In this document: piece by piece, positions 1 through 9,971 of the stretch
Numbering within the stretch: position 1 is the first letter of the stretch
How the letters are laid out: every line of letters begins with the position of its first letter
DNA from: AC-51 sp036265325
GTDB taxonomy: Bacteria > Actinomycetota > UBA4738 > HRBIN12
Length of the DNA stretch: 16,358 bases
Direction of reading: 5' to 3'
NCBI GenBank assembly: GCA_036265325.1
Contig: DATAPH010000022.1
Coordinates: forward strand, 1-16,358
Notes under the pieces: model-generated
Told to the model about the DNA's origin: nothing
Database searches by the model: none
Seen by the model: only the letters and a program-made list of their open reading frames with translations
Program-made: the position numbers and the translations under genes

Positions 1-1
1 G

Positions 2-1219
<1,218 letters not shown>

Positions 1220-1659
1220 TCGCGCTCGCCGCCGCGACGTTCGTCCTTGGCGCCACCGCCTGCACCACCCCGAGTACGCATTCCTCGCCCGCTCAGCCTG
1301 TCGGTCTGCTCGGCGTTGACTGGATCCTCGATGCATCGTCGCTGGCGACGCAGGTCGCGAAGGTGCCGACGGGCATCCGCATCGACCTCACGTTCTCGGG
1401 CGAGCAGGTGAGCGGCTCGTCCGGCTGCAACACCTACGGCGGGCTCTTCCAGGCGATCGGCGGCTCGATCTCGCTCGGAGCCCTCCACTCCACGCAGATG
1501 GCGTGCGACCACCAGGTGATGGAGGCGGAGGCCGCGTACCTGCGGGCGCTCGAAGGATCCACGGCGTACGAGGCGACTTCCACGACCTTGCACCTGACGG
1601 GCGGCGCGGCGGACCTGTCGTTCATCGCCGCGACCGCGGCGTCCGTCTCGCCGTCGGCT

Positions 1660-4600
1660 TCACCGACGCAGTAAGGCGTCCACGGTCGTGAGGTCTTGCA
1701 CGGCGCCGAGGCGTTCGAACGTCGCGCGCGCATCCGTCCAGGACGTCTGCGCCGCCTCCCCGTCGTCGGCGGAGGCCTGCGAACTCCCGAGGTCTATCAG
1801 CGTCACGGCGCGTTCCCACGGCGCACCGAGACGCTCGAACGAGCCGATCGCGTTCGCCAGGCGCAGCAGCGCCGTGCCGTGATCGCCGTCCGCGGCCGCG
1901 AGACGTCCCGTGAGGCGGTCCGCGAAGGCTTCGGCCGAAGGGGTGCCGTTCTCGGCGGCGTGCTGTCGCATCTCGGCGGCGAGCTCCGCCGCGTTCGGAT
2001 CACGGATCGCCCATGCCAGTTCGCTCTCTGCTTCGTACGCCTCCGCTGCGTGCACGCGCCATGCGATCGGGCGTTGGATGGCGCGGGCAGCGTCGAGCTC
2101 GCCACGAAGGATATGCAGGCGAAGCAGCCAGGGATACATGCGCGCTGAGAAACCGGAATACCGTGGAGCGAGGATCTGGATCACCTGATCGCTCTGTGCG
2201 ACGTCCCCCCGCGAGGCATGGATCTGGCCTGCGCTGCCGTAGGCGTTGGACGCGAAGTAGGGCGGCTGGTCCCGCCGGTCATCGAGCGTGTCGCGGATCT
2301 CCGCGTAGAGCGCGAGTGCCTCGTCCCAGTGCCCGGTGCGATGCAGCGTCACGGCTTTCCATGACCTGAGGTGCACATCGAGGTTGCCCGCCCCGATACG
2401 CGCGGTCGCCTCGAGCCCGGCGTCGGCGTAGCGGAGCGCGGTCGGGTAATCGCCCAGTTCGTAGTTGATCCAGCCGCCCATCGCCCAGAAGTCGCCGATC
2501 TCGAACCCGTCCGTCACCTGCGGGATCACCTCCCGACGGCGTTCCCACACGGGCAGGACCTTCGAATAGTTCCCGATGGCCATCCACGCGCCGGCTGCGT
2601 TGTCCAGCGCAGCGCTCGCGAGGTTGGGCATGCCCAGACGCTCCGCCATATCGGCTGCTTCGAGTCCAGCCGCGGTGTATGCCTCTGGGTCGGCGTCACT
2701 CGTCGTCGGGAACGAGAAGAGCCAGCCTGCACGCAGTCCCAGCAGGCGGACCCGCTCCTCGCTGTCGCCCGCCGGGACGTTGTCGAACCCGAGGTCGAGC
2801 ACCTCGCGGACGTCGGTTTCCGCAGGCACCGTCGTCATCGAGCCCGGCCAGCGGATCGTGATGTCGCACGCCCGAGCCGCGAGGTAGGCGACCAGCCGGC
2901 CGTCCGGCGGGTCGATCGAGGCGCGAAGCGTCGCGGCCTCGCGAAAGTACCGCCACGAGAGGTCGCCGAGGTAGTCGGTGAAGAAGGCTTCGGCGAGCAT
3001 CGTGAGCGCGCCGACGCGCTCGAGGGGTTCCGTCGCGAAATGCAGCGCATCTTCCGCGAGACGCTCCGCCTTCTTGACGACGAACCGGCGACGGGCGTCC
3101 TCGGACGCACGCTGCAGCCACTCGAGCGCCGACCGACGAAGCGCGGGGTCCGCGGATGAGCCGGCGTCGCGTGCGAGTCCTGCGGCGGTCCCGTAGTGGT
3201 AGGCGAGCACCTCGGCGAACTCGACCGCGCGATCGCCGGCCGTTCTCTCGAGCCAGGCGGCAACCGTGGCGTGCGCGCGCGGGCGCTCCTTGCGCGGGAG
3301 CGACTCGTAGGCGACGTCGCGCGTCAGCACGTGCTTGAAGATGAACTCGGGCTGGCCCGCGAGCGACGAACCGGGACGGGACAGCACGAGCTCGCGGTCC
3401 TCGAGGCGACGGAGGGCATCGTCGAGGTCGGCCGACTCCGCGCCGGTCAGGTTCGCGACCGGACCCGGCCAGAACACGCGGCCGACCACGGCCGCCGCCT
3501 GCGCGATCCGCTTGTCGGTCGCGTCGAGCAGGTCGATCCTCGCGGCGAGGACGCCCTGCACCGTGTCGGGGATCTCGACCTCCTCGATCCCTTCGGTCGC
3601 GCGCCAGCGGTCGTCGATGTGTTCGATGAGGCCGCCATCGACGAGACGCCGAACGATTTCTTCCAGGAAGAACGGGTTGCCCTCGGCGCGCTCGAGGATC
3701 CGGTCGTGCACCGACGGAGGCAGGTCGTCGACCGCAAGCAGCGCCCGGATCAGCTCGTCGGACTCTTCTGCCGTGAGCGGATCCAGAGCGACCGACGACG
3801 TGTTCCGCCGGCCGCCACCCCACCCCGGCCGCGTCGCCGTGAGATCCGGGCGTGACGGACACAGGAACAGGACGGGACCAGCGATCCGGTCGGTGAGCTC
3901 TTCGAGGAGGTCGAGCAATGCCACGTCGGCCCAGTGGATGTCTTCGACCACGACGATCACCGCGCCGCGCTCGCCGAGCGCCGTGAAGAACGAACGCCAT
4001 GCGGCGTGCACCTCAGCGCGCACGTCCTTGGGATCGAGGTCCGCGAACGAGACATCGGGGTCTTGGAGGCCGATGGTGTATGCGAGGGCCGCCGTCGCCC
4101 GCGCCGGGTCAGGAGAGACCTCGAGCGTCAGCAGGTCGCGTCCGGCCTTTCGGACCTTCTCGATCGCGAGGTCGGTCGGGTCGGAGTCGAGGATGCTTGC
4201 GTACGTTTTCAGGATCTCCGCGAGCGGCCAGTACGTGATGCCGTCGCCGTACGGCAGGCATCGCCCCGCGAGGGTCGTGGGTTCCGGCGCACTCGATGTC
4301 GACCACGCGAGGAACTCCCGCGTGAGGCGGGACTTCCCGACGCCGGCCTCGCCGTAGATCGTCACGAGGTGCGGCCTGCGCTCGCTGGCCGCTCGCTCGT
4401 AGACGCTCTGCAGCAGATCGAGCTCGCGGTCGCGCCCGACCATCGGCGCGCGGAACCCGGGCAGGCCACGCGCCGGCGCACCTGATTCCTCGAGGACAAC
4501 GAACGCGCGGACGCCTTCGGACTTTCCTTTCAGCTCGAACGTGCCACGGTCCTCCGCGACGAACACGCGCGCCGCGGCGACCGTGCGCTCGGACGCGAGC

Positions 4601-5208
4601 AGCTCGCCAGGCTCCGCGGCGGTCTGCAGGCGCGCCGCGACGTTGACCGGGTCGCCGGTGACCATCGCCTCGCCTGGCTGTGGATCGACGGTCGCGAGCA
4701 CCTCGCCGGCGTGCACGCCGATCCGGATCTGCAGGCTGACGCCGTGGTCGCGCTCGAGCTCGCGATTCACCTCTGGGAGGCGCGCCAGCATGCGGAGCCC
4801 GGCTCGGAGCGCCCGTGCGGGGTCGTCTTCATGCGCGACGGGGACGCCGAAGGCGGCCATCACCGCGTCGCCGATGAACTTCTCGACCGTGCCGCCCTCG
4901 GCCTCGATCTCTGTTCGCATCGCCGTGAAGTAGGCGTCCATCACGGCGCGGAGCTGCTCCGGGTCGAGCCGTTCGCCGAGCTGGGTCGATCCGGTCACGT
5001 CGGCGAACAGCACCGTCACGAGCTTCCGTTCGGATCCCGACGCCGCGGGCGTTGCATCCAGCACGGTGCCGCAGTTGGTGCAGAACCGAGCGTCGTCGGC
5101 GACCGAGGCGCCGCAGGTCGGGCACCGCCGGCCGAGTGCGGTCCCGCACGACGGACAGAACCGCGAACCCTCGGGGGCGCTTGCACCGCAGGTTCCGCAC
5201 GTGATCAC
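1660..5208 (-). CDS. Multidomain signalling protein: zinc ribbons, class III nucleotide cyclase domain, STAND-like ATPase, TPR-like tail
   Basis: Protein of 1182 residues with no predicted membrane segment. Two zinc ribbons come first (Cys 4/7/18/21 and 29/32/43/46). A class III adenylate/guanylate cyclase homology domain follows at about residues 60-240. It has both metal aspartates (D70 in FADVTGST, D114 in KFIGD), the base-binding K110, and the transition-state pair N189/R193 in VNVAAR. The position that is usually a second purine-selecting Asp is M182. An AAA/STAND ATPase follows, with Walker A GEAGVGKS at 286-293 and Walker B VIVVVEDIHWAD near 417-428. The rest is helical and TPR-like. 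This architecture is common in actinobacteria and Chloroflexota, often as a putative sensor or regulator; its signal and targets are unknown. The GTG start at 5206-5208 sits 6 bases after a TAGACT box. The gene is divergent from valS and overlaps the META gene at its 3' end. Confidence 0.9.
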   Translation of the reverse strand: MITCGTCGASAPEGSRFCPSCGTALGRRCPTCGASVADDARFCTNCGTVLDATPAASGSERKLVTVLFADVTGSTQLGERLDPEQLRAVMDAYFTAMRTEIEAEGGTVEKFIGDAVMAAFGVPVAHEDDPARALRAGLRMLARLPEVNRELERDHGVSLQIRIGVHAGEVLATVDPQPGEAMVTGDPVNVAARLQTAAEPGELLASERTVAAARVFVAEDRGTFELKGKSEGVRAFVVLEESGAPARGLPGFRAPMVGRDRELDLLQSVYERAASERRPHLVTIYGEAGVGKSRLTREFLAWSTSSAPEPTTLAGRCLPYGDGITYWPLAEILKTYASILDSDPTDLAIEKVRKAGRDLLTLEVSPDPARATAALAYTIGLQDPDVSFADLDPKDVRAEVHAAWRSFFTALGERGAVIVVVEDIHWADVALLDLLEELTDRIAGPVLFLCPSRPDLTATRPGWGGGRRNTSSVALDPLTAEESDELIRALLAVDDLPPSVHDRILERAEGNPFFLEEIVRRLVDGGLIEHIDDRWRATEGIEEVEIPDTVQGVLAARIDLLDATDKRIAQAAAVVGRVFWPGPVANLTGAESADLDDALRRLEDRELVLSRPGSSLAGQPEFIFKHVLTRDVAYESLPRKERPRAHATVAAWLERTAGDRAVEFAEVLAYHYGTAAGLARDAGSSADPALRRSALEWLQRASEDARRRFVVKKAERLAEDALHFATEPLERVGALTMLAEAFFTDYLGDLSWRYFREAATLRASIDPPDGRLVAYLAARACDITIRWPGSMTTVPAETDVREVLDLGFDNVPAGDSEERVRLLGLRAGWLFSFPTTSDADPEAYTAAGLEAADMAERLGMPNLASAALDNAAGAWMAIGNYSKVLPVWERRREVIPQVTDGFEIGDFWAMGGWINYELGDYPTALRYADAGLEATARIGAGNLDVHLRSWKAVTLHRTGHWDEALALYAEIRDTLDDRRDQPPYFASNAYGSAGQIHASRGDVAQSDQVIQILAPRYSGFSARMYPWLLRLHILRGELDAARAIQRPIAWRVHAAEAYEAESELAWAIRDPNAAELAAEMRQHAAENGTPSAEAFADRLTGRLAAADGDHGTALLRLANAIGSFERLGAPWERAVTLIDLGSSQASADDGEAAQTSWTDARATFERLGAVQDLTTVDALLRR

Positions 5209-5214
5209 GGCGCG

Positions 5215-5220
5215 AGTCTA
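5215..5220 (-). promoter_or_regulatory. -10 box (TAGACT) for a leaderless cyclase/ATPase mRNA
   Basis: Read on the minus strand, TAGACT is followed by six bases (CGCGCC) and then the GTG start codon. This spacing would place the transcription start at or next to the GTG, the usual geometry of leaderless actinobacterial genes. No Shine-Dalgarno sequence fits in the gap. The assignment is inferred from pattern and spacing; no clear -35 box is seen. Confidence 0.55.
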
Positions 5221-5248
5221 GGCGGCCAACGCGTCACGGCGGGTTCCG

Positions 5249-5254
5249 TACACT
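5249..5254 (+). promoter_or_regulatory. Possible -10 box (TACACT) for valS
   Basis: TACACT matches TAnnnT and lies 9 bases before the valS ATG, so the mRNA would have a leader of at most about three bases. The 55-base divergent gap has no ribosome binding site and no room for a T-box leader. Inferred from spacing; no good -35 box. Confidence 0.45.
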
Positions 5255-5263
5255 CAGGCATCT

Positions 5264-7810
5264 ATGCAGGTGCCCGAGAAGCCATCGCTCGACGGTCTGG
5301 AGGCCAAGTGGGGTGAATGGTGGGAGGCCTCGGGCACCTACCGCTTCGATCGCACGAAGACGCGCGAGCAGGTCTACGCGATCGACACCCCGCCCCCGAC
5401 GGTGAGCGGGTCGCTGCACCTCGGGCACGTCGAGAGCTATACCCACACCGACCTGATGGCGCGGTTCAAGCGGATGCGTGGGTACGAGGTCTTCTACCCG
5501 ATCGGCTGGGACGACAACGGACTGCCGACCGAACGACGCGTGCAGAACTACTTCGGCGTGCGGTGCGATCCGTCGCTGCCGTACGACCCAGCCTTCGACG
5601 TCGATGCCCTCGATCGGCCCAACGATGATCCGGTGCCCGTCTCACGCGGCAACTTCATCGAGCTCTGTGAGCGGCTGACCGACGAGGATGAGAAGGAGTA
5701 CGAGGATCTGTTCCGCCGGCTCGGCGCGTCGGTCGACTGGACGTACGTCTACACGACGATCGGCGAGCGGGCGCGGCGGATCTCGCAGATCGGGTTCCTG
5801 CGGATGCTCGCCCAGGGCGTCGCGTACAAGGCCGAGGCGCCGACGCTGTGGGACGTCGACTTCCGCAGCGCGGTCGCGCAGGCCGAGATCGAGGACCGCG
5901 AGGTCGACGGGCTGTACCACCGGATCCGATTCGACCGGGACGACGGCTCGGGCACGATCGAGATCGAGACGTCGCGCCCCGAGTTGATCCCGGCCTGCGT
6001 CGCGCTCGTCGCTCACCCCGATGACGAGCGGTACGCCTCGCTCGTCGGCACCACCGCGCTGACGCCGCTGTTCCACGTGCCGGTTCCGGTTGTGGCGCAC
6101 GAGCTCGCCGACCCTGAGAAGGGCACCGGCATCGCGATGATCTGCACGTTCGGCGACATCACCGACGTGACGTGGTGGCGCGAGCTCGGACTGCCCGCGC
6201 GCGTCGTCGTGCGCCGCGACGGCACGCTCGCGCCCGGCCGATTCGGCGAGCCGGGCTGGGAGTCGCGCGACCCGGCGGCCGGGAACGAGGCGATGGCCGA
6301 GCTCACCGGCAAGGCGTCCAAGCAGGCGCGTCGTCGGATCACAGAGCTGCTGCGCGACACGGGAGCGCTCGTCGGCGAACCGGAACCCGTACGCCACGTC
6401 GTGAAGTTCTACGAGAAGGGCGACCGGCCCCTCGAGGTGATCAGCAGCCGGCAGTGGTTCGTCCAACTGCTGCGGTTCAAGGATGCCCTGCTCGAACGCG
6501 GCCACCAGATCTCGTGGCATCCGGCGTTCATGGGCGGGCGCTTCACGTCGTGGGTTGAAGGGTTGAACCAAGACTGGGCGATCAGCCGCCAGCGCTATTT
6601 CGGCGTCCCCTTCCCCGTGTGGTACCGGCTGGATGCGGACGGCGAACCGAACCTGGACGAGCCGATCGCGGCCGAGGAGGCATCGTTGCCCATCGATCCG
6701 CAGGTCGACGTGCCGCCGGGGTACGCCGCCGATCAGCGCGATCAGCCGAACGGATTCACGGGCGACCCCGACATCATGGACACGTGGGCGACGTCGTCGC
6801 TCACGCCGCAGATCGCAGCGGGCTGGGAGGTCGACCCCGACCTGTTCGCGCGGCTGTTCCCGATGGACCTCCGTCCGCAGGCCCACGACATCATCCGGAC
6901 GTGGCTGTTCTATACGGTGCTGCGCGCCCACTTGGAGCACGACTCGGTGCCGTTCACCAACGCCGCCATCAGCGGGTTCATCCTCGATCCCGACCGCAAG
7001 AAGATGTCGAAGTCGAAGGGCAACGTCGTCGTGCCGACCGAGATCTTCGAGCGGCATTCGTCCGACGCGGTGCGGTACTGGGCGGCGAGTGCGCGCCTCG
7101 GGTACGACGCGGCGATCGACGAACAGCAGATCAAGGTCGGACGCCGCCTCGCGATCAAGATCTTGAACGCGTCGCGGTTCGTGCTGAGCTTCGAGACCGA
7201 TCCGGGTGAGCCCGCCCAACCGCTCGATCGAGCGATGCTCGCGACGCTCGGGGGCGTGCTGCACGAGGCGACCGCCGCCTTCGACGACTACGAGCATGCG
7301 AAGGCGCTCGATCTGCTGGAACGGTTCTTCTGGAGCTTCACCGATTTCTATCTGGAGCTGGTCAAGCAGCGCGCCTACGGTGAGGGTGACGGCGCGGCGA
7401 GCGCGGTCGCGGCCCTGCGTCGAGCGCTGCACATGCAGCTCCGCGCGTTCGCGCCGTTCCTGCCCTACGTGACCGAAGAGGTTTGGTCCTGGTGGCAGCA
7501 GGGCTCGATCCACCGGAGCGCCTGGCCGGAGCCCGACGAGCTCGCCGTGGCGGACGGGGACGACCCCGAGGTGTTCAGCCTCGCGGCTTGGGTGCTGCGC
7601 GAGGTGCGCAAGGAGAAGGCGCTCGCGAAGGTCTCCCTGAAGGTTCCCGTCGAGCGCGTGGTCGTGCGAGGCCCAGCCGACGCCCTCGCACGGATCGAGC
7701 TCGCCCGTCGCGACCTGTGCGAAGCGGGCGCGATCGAGTCGATCGAGCTCGTTGAGGCGGCCGAGCTTCGCGTGGAGGTCGAGCTCGGCGGGCTCTCGGA
7801 AGCCGGCTGA
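5264..7810 (+). CDS. valS: Valine--tRNA ligase (ValRS), shorter type without C-terminal coiled coil
   Basis: Class I aminoacyl-tRNA synthetase that charges tRNA-Val with valine and edits mischarged threonine. It has 848 residues. The HIGH signature is HLGH (residues 52-55) within TPPPTVSGSLHLGH, and KMSKS is at residues 580-584 (7001-7015). The stretch GWDDNGLPTERRVQNYFGVR near residue 85 is characteristic of the second, shorter bacterial ValRS subfamily (type 2 as I recall it). The catalytic core contains DWAISRQRYFGVPFPVWY. The long C-terminal coiled coil of the E. coli type is absent; the protein ends with a short anticodon-domain tail (ELRVEVELGGLSEAG). The ATG start gives the expected N-terminus. 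The stop overlaps the folC start by one base, so the two are very probably co-transcribed and coupled. Identity is very secure. Confidence 0.98.
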   Translation: MQVPEKPSLDGLEAKWGEWWEASGTYRFDRTKTREQVYAIDTPPPTVSGSLHLGHVESYTHTDLMARFKRMRGYEVFYPIGWDDNGLPTERRVQNYFGVRCDPSLPYDPAFDVDALDRPNDDPVPVSRGNFIELCERLTDEDEKEYEDLFRRLGASVDWTYVYTTIGERARRISQIGFLRMLAQGVAYKAEAPTLWDVDFRSAVAQAEIEDREVDGLYHRIRFDRDDGSGTIEIETSRPELIPACVALVAHPDDERYASLVGTTALTPLFHVPVPVVAHELADPEKGTGIAMICTFGDITDVTWWRELGLPARVVVRRDGTLAPGRFGEPGWESRDPAAGNEAMAELTGKASKQARRRITELLRDTGALVGEPEPVRHVVKFYEKGDRPLEVISSRQWFVQLLRFKDALLERGHQISWHPAFMGGRFTSWVEGLNQDWAISRQRYFGVPFPVWYRLDADGEPNLDEPIAAEEASLPIDPQVDVPPGYAADQRDQPNGFTGDPDIMDTWATSSLTPQIAAGWEVDPDLFARLFPMDLRPQAHDIIRTWLFYTVLRAHLEHDSVPFTNAAISGFILDPDRKKMSKSKGNVVVPTEIFERHSSDAVRYWAASARLGYDAAIDEQQIKVGRRLAIKILNASRFVLSFETDPGEPAQPLDRAMLATLGGVLHEATAAFDDYEHAKALDLLERFFWSFTDFYLELVKQRAYGEGDGAASAVAALRRALHMQLRAFAPFLPYVTEEVWSWWQQGSIHRSAWPEPDELAVADGDDPEVFSLAAWVLREVRKEKALAKVSLKVPVERVVVRGPADALARIELARRDLCEAGAIESIELVEAAELRVEVELGGLSEAG

Positions 7811-9102
7811 TGCGGTACGAGGAGGCCGTCGCCCGCCTCGACGCGCGGCAGCCGGAGCACATGCCCGGGCCGTCGCTGGATCGCATCCGCGAGTTGGTCA
7901 ACTACCTTGACCATCCCGAGCTGACCTACCCGACGATTCACGTCACCGGGACGAACGGGAAGTCGACCGCGGCGCGCGCGGCCGCGGCGATCGCGTGCGC
8001 GAGCGGCCTGTCGACCGGTCTGTACCTGTCGCCACACCTCGTCGACCTGACCGAGCGGTTCTCCGTCTGCGGCGAGGACATCGCGCACGCGATGTTCGCG
8101 GAGGAGTGGGAGCACCTGGAGCCGTACCTCGAGATGATCGACGGCCAAGGGATGGGCGAGGTCACATACTTCGAGGCCATCACCGGACTTGCGTTCTTGT
8201 GGTTCGCCGACAAGCCGGTGCAGCTCGGCGTCTTCGAGGTTGGGATGGGGGGGTCGTGGGACGCGACCAACGTGATCGCCGGCGACTCGGCGGTGATCAC
8301 GCCGATCGGCATGGATCACGTCGCCGAGCTCGGCCCGACGCTCGCCGATATCGCGGGCGAGAAGGCGGGGATCATCAAGGAGGGGAAGGTCGCCACGATC
8401 CGAGAGCAGGATCCCGTCGCCGCCGAGGTCCTGCGGGCCCGCGGCGCTGAGGTCGGCGCGACGCTGCTGTGGGAGGGCGAGGCTTGGGAGGTGCTCGACC
8501 CACTGATCGCGGTCGGCGGCCAGGCGTTCGGGCTGCGGACGCCGCGTGCGACCTACGAGGACCTGTACGTGCCGGTGTTCGGGCGCTACGCGGCGCGCAA
8601 CGCCGCGGCCGGCGCGGTCGCCTTCGAGGCGTTCACCGGGTCGGCGCTCGACGAGGGGGTGTTGCGCGACGGTCTGGCCGCGCTCCGGACCCCGGGGCGC
8701 CTCGAGGTCGTCGGTCACGAGCCGGCGATCGTGCTCGATGGCGCCCACAATCCACCCGGCGCGGAGGCGCTCGCCGGCGCGCTCGGGGAGTTCTTCCGGT
8801 CTGAGCGCCTGCACGTCGTGCTCGCGGTGAGCGCGAACAAGGACATCGATGGCGTCGTGTGGCCGCTGGCGGCGATCGCCGACGTCGTCTACGCGACGCG
8901 GAACGACAGCGTGCGGAGCGCCGAGCCGGAGGAGGTCGCGCGGGTGGCGCGGGCTGCGAGCTCGGGCACCGTCGAGGTGTCGCCGTCCGTCGGCGATGCG
9001 ATCGCCGCAGCCCGCGCCGCTGCCGGACCGGGCGACCTGGTGCTCGTCACGGGGAGCTTGTTCACGGTGGGGGACGCCAAGCGCGTCCTCGCGAGGAGCT
9101 GA
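7810..9102 (+). CDS. folC: Folylpolyglutamate synthase / dihydrofolate synthase
   Basis: Mur-ligase-fold enzyme of 430 residues that adds glutamate to folates using ATP; many bacterial FolC proteins also make dihydrofolate from dihydropteroate. The P-loop GTNGKS is at residues 47-52. Other family motifs are SPHLVDLTERFSV, the acidic stretch EVGMGGSWDATNVI, the loop GMDHVAELGPTLADIAGEKAGIIK, and DGAHNPPGAEAL in the C-terminal domain. The length is normal. The ATG shares its A with the TGA of valS (TGATG), which fixes the start and indicates translational coupling. The stop is 8 bases from the stop of the convergent cupin gene. Whether it is bifunctional cannot be decided from sequence alone. 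Confidence 0.96.
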   Translation: MRYEEAVARLDARQPEHMPGPSLDRIRELVNYLDHPELTYPTIHVTGTNGKSTAARAAAAIACASGLSTGLYLSPHLVDLTERFSVCGEDIAHAMFAEEWEHLEPYLEMIDGQGMGEVTYFEAITGLAFLWFADKPVQLGVFEVGMGGSWDATNVIAGDSAVITPIGMDHVAELGPTLADIAGEKAGIIKEGKVATIREQDPVAAEVLRARGAEVGATLLWEGEAWEVLDPLIAVGGQAFGLRTPRATYEDLYVPVFGRYAARNAAAGAVAFEAFTGSALDEGVLRDGLAALRTPGRLEVVGHEPAIVLDGAHNPPGAEALAGALGEFFRSERLHVVLAVSANKDIDGVVWPLAAIADVVYATRNDSVRSAEPEEVARVARAASSGTVEVSPSVGDAIAAARAAAGPGDLVLVTGSLFTVGDAKRVLARS

Positions 9103-9110
9103 AGCAGGGC

Positions 9111-9446
9111 TCAGCCCTCCGCCAAGACCCACATCTCTTTGAACGGCGTCGTGACGTGCCACGTGGTCGTCATGCCGACCGGGATCGTCGCGAGATCGCC
9201 GACGCGGAGCGTGACGTCGCTCCCATCGTCGAACTCGATCCGGACACCGCCCTCGAGCACGATCAAGATCTCGCGCTGCTCGGGAGTCCACGTCATCGGC
9301 TCGGGCGCGTCGTCGACGCGCGTCATCCCGGCCCAGATCGGCCCGTCGTGGACGAGCTCGTGCATCGTCGAGCCGGGGACCTCTGGATCCGCCTCCCACT
9401 CGTCGGTCGTGCCGCGCGACACGAACATGCCCGGCTTGATCTCCAT
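9111..9446 (-). CDS. Small single-domain cupin protein
   Basis: Protein of 111 residues with a single cupin beta-barrel. The second cupin motif is recognisable as GDLATIPVGMTTTWHV. The first motif lacks the usual HxH pair and reads PEQREILIVLEGG, with only the glutamate retained. This resembles the DUF861/ureidoglycine-aminohydrolase-like cupins, many of which have no known reaction. The ATG at 9444-9446 is well set by a strong Shine-Dalgarno sequence, GGAGGAGGT, five bases upstream. There is no signal peptide. It is divergent from ndk and tail to tail with folC. Substrate and role are unknown; metal binding would have to be partial or non-classical. Confidence 0.82.
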   Translation of the reverse strand: MEIKPGMFVSRGTTDEWEADPEVPGSTMHELVHDGPIWAGMTRVDDAPEPMTWTPEQREILIVLEGGVRIEFDDGSDVTLRVGDLATIPVGMTTTWHVTTPFKEMWVLAEG

Positions 9447-9450
9447 CGAT

Positions 9451-9459
9451 ACCTCCTCC
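9451..9459 (-). promoter_or_regulatory. Strong Shine-Dalgarno of the cupin gene
   Basis: On the minus strand this reads GGAGGAGGT, nearly the full complement of the 16S 3' end, five bases before the ATG. It sets the cupin start and contrasts with the leaderless starts nearby. Confidence 0.8.
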
Positions 9460-9472
9460 GCTCGGTTCTTCG

Positions 9473-9478
9473 ACGGTA
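9473..9478 (-). promoter_or_regulatory. Possible -10 box (TACCGT) for the cupin gene
   Basis: TACCGT on the minus strand fits TAnnnT and would give a leader of roughly 20 bases containing the strong Shine-Dalgarno. No -35 box is recognisable, so this is tentative. Confidence 0.3.
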
Positions 9479-9503
9479 GTCCACCGCGTCATGGGCCGCT
9501 CGG

Positions 9504-9509
9504 TAGACT
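9504..9509 (+). promoter_or_regulatory. Possible -10 box (TAGACT) for ndk
   Basis: TAGACT is identical to the box before the cyclase gene. It would start ndk transcription near 9516 and give a leader of about 45 bases with AAGGAG at 9544-9549 as ribosome site. A short CCCGA tandem (three units, about 9517-9531) lies in this leader. No clear -35 box. Confidence 0.45.
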
Positions 9510-9561
9510 GCTGCGACCCCGACCCGACCCGACATCAAGATAGAAGGAGACGTTCCCGCCG

Positions 9562-9966
9562 ATGGCCACCGAATCGACCCTGCTGATCGTGAAACCGGAC
9601 GGCGTGCGCCGCGGCCTCATCGGGGAGGTCATCCGGCGCGTCGAGGCCAAGGGGCTGACCATCGAGCAGCTGGACCTGCGCACGATCGATCGCAGTGTCG
9701 CCGAGGAGCACTACGGCGAGCACCGCGACAAGCCGTTCTTCGGCGAGCTCGTCGACTTCATCACCGGCGGCCCGGTCGTCGTCGCGAAGATCACCGGCGA
9801 GGATGCGATCGGGTGCTGGCGCACGCTGATGGGCCCGACCAACCCGGTCGATGCCGCGCCGGGGTCGATCCGCGGCGATCTCGCGACGCAGATCGGCGAG
9901 AACATCGTCCACGGCTCGGACTCGCCGGCGTCGGCCGAGCGCGAACTCGGGCTCTTCTTCGGGTAG
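9562..9966 (+). CDS. ndk: Nucleoside diphosphate kinase
   Basis: Cytoplasmic enzyme that moves the gamma phosphate of ATP onto other NDPs through a phosphohistidine. It has 134 residues, a normal length. The N-terminal strand reads TLLIVKPDGVRRGLIGE, with K11 for phosphate binding. The catalytic histidine is H117 in ENIVHGSDS, and the C-terminus ERELGLFF is typical. The ATG is preceded by AAGGAG at 9544-9549, 12 bases upstream, slightly long but acceptable. It lies between folC and mreB in the recalled actinobacterial order, here separated from mreB by about 6 kb. The serine hydrolase gene starts 5 bases after its stop, suggesting co-transcription. Confidence 0.98.
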   Translation: MATESTLLIVKPDGVRRGLIGEVIRRVEAKGLTIEQLDLRTIDRSVAEEHYGEHRDKPFFGELVDFITGGPVVVAKITGEDAIGCWRTLMGPTNPVDAAPGSIRGDLATQIGENIVHGSDSPASAERELGLFFG

Positions 9967-9971
9967 CGCAC

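Noticed and set aside
5209..5263. T-box or other tRNA-sensing leader for valS
   Set aside because: Only 55 bases separate the divergent starts, too short for a T-box, and the mRNA is probably leaderless.
5642..7513. Long open frame of 623 codons antisense to valS
   Set aside because: Arg-, Leu- and Val-rich translation with no domain, typical of an open antisense frame in GC-rich coding DNA; the valS frame is certain.
9106..9118. Inverted repeat AGGGCT-C-AGCCCT between folC and cupin as a terminator
   Set aside because: The one-base centre allows at most a four-base stem and there is no T-tract on either strand.
7465..9492. Open frame of 675 codons antisense to folC
   Set aside because: Asp/Arg-rich shadow; spans the end of valS, folC and the cupin gene and has no family features.
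9813..9971. Upstream extension of the serine hydrolase into ndk
   Set aside because: The frame is open, but those residues are the shifted ndk sequence and show no hydrolase homology; the GTG at 9972 gives a normal N-terminus.
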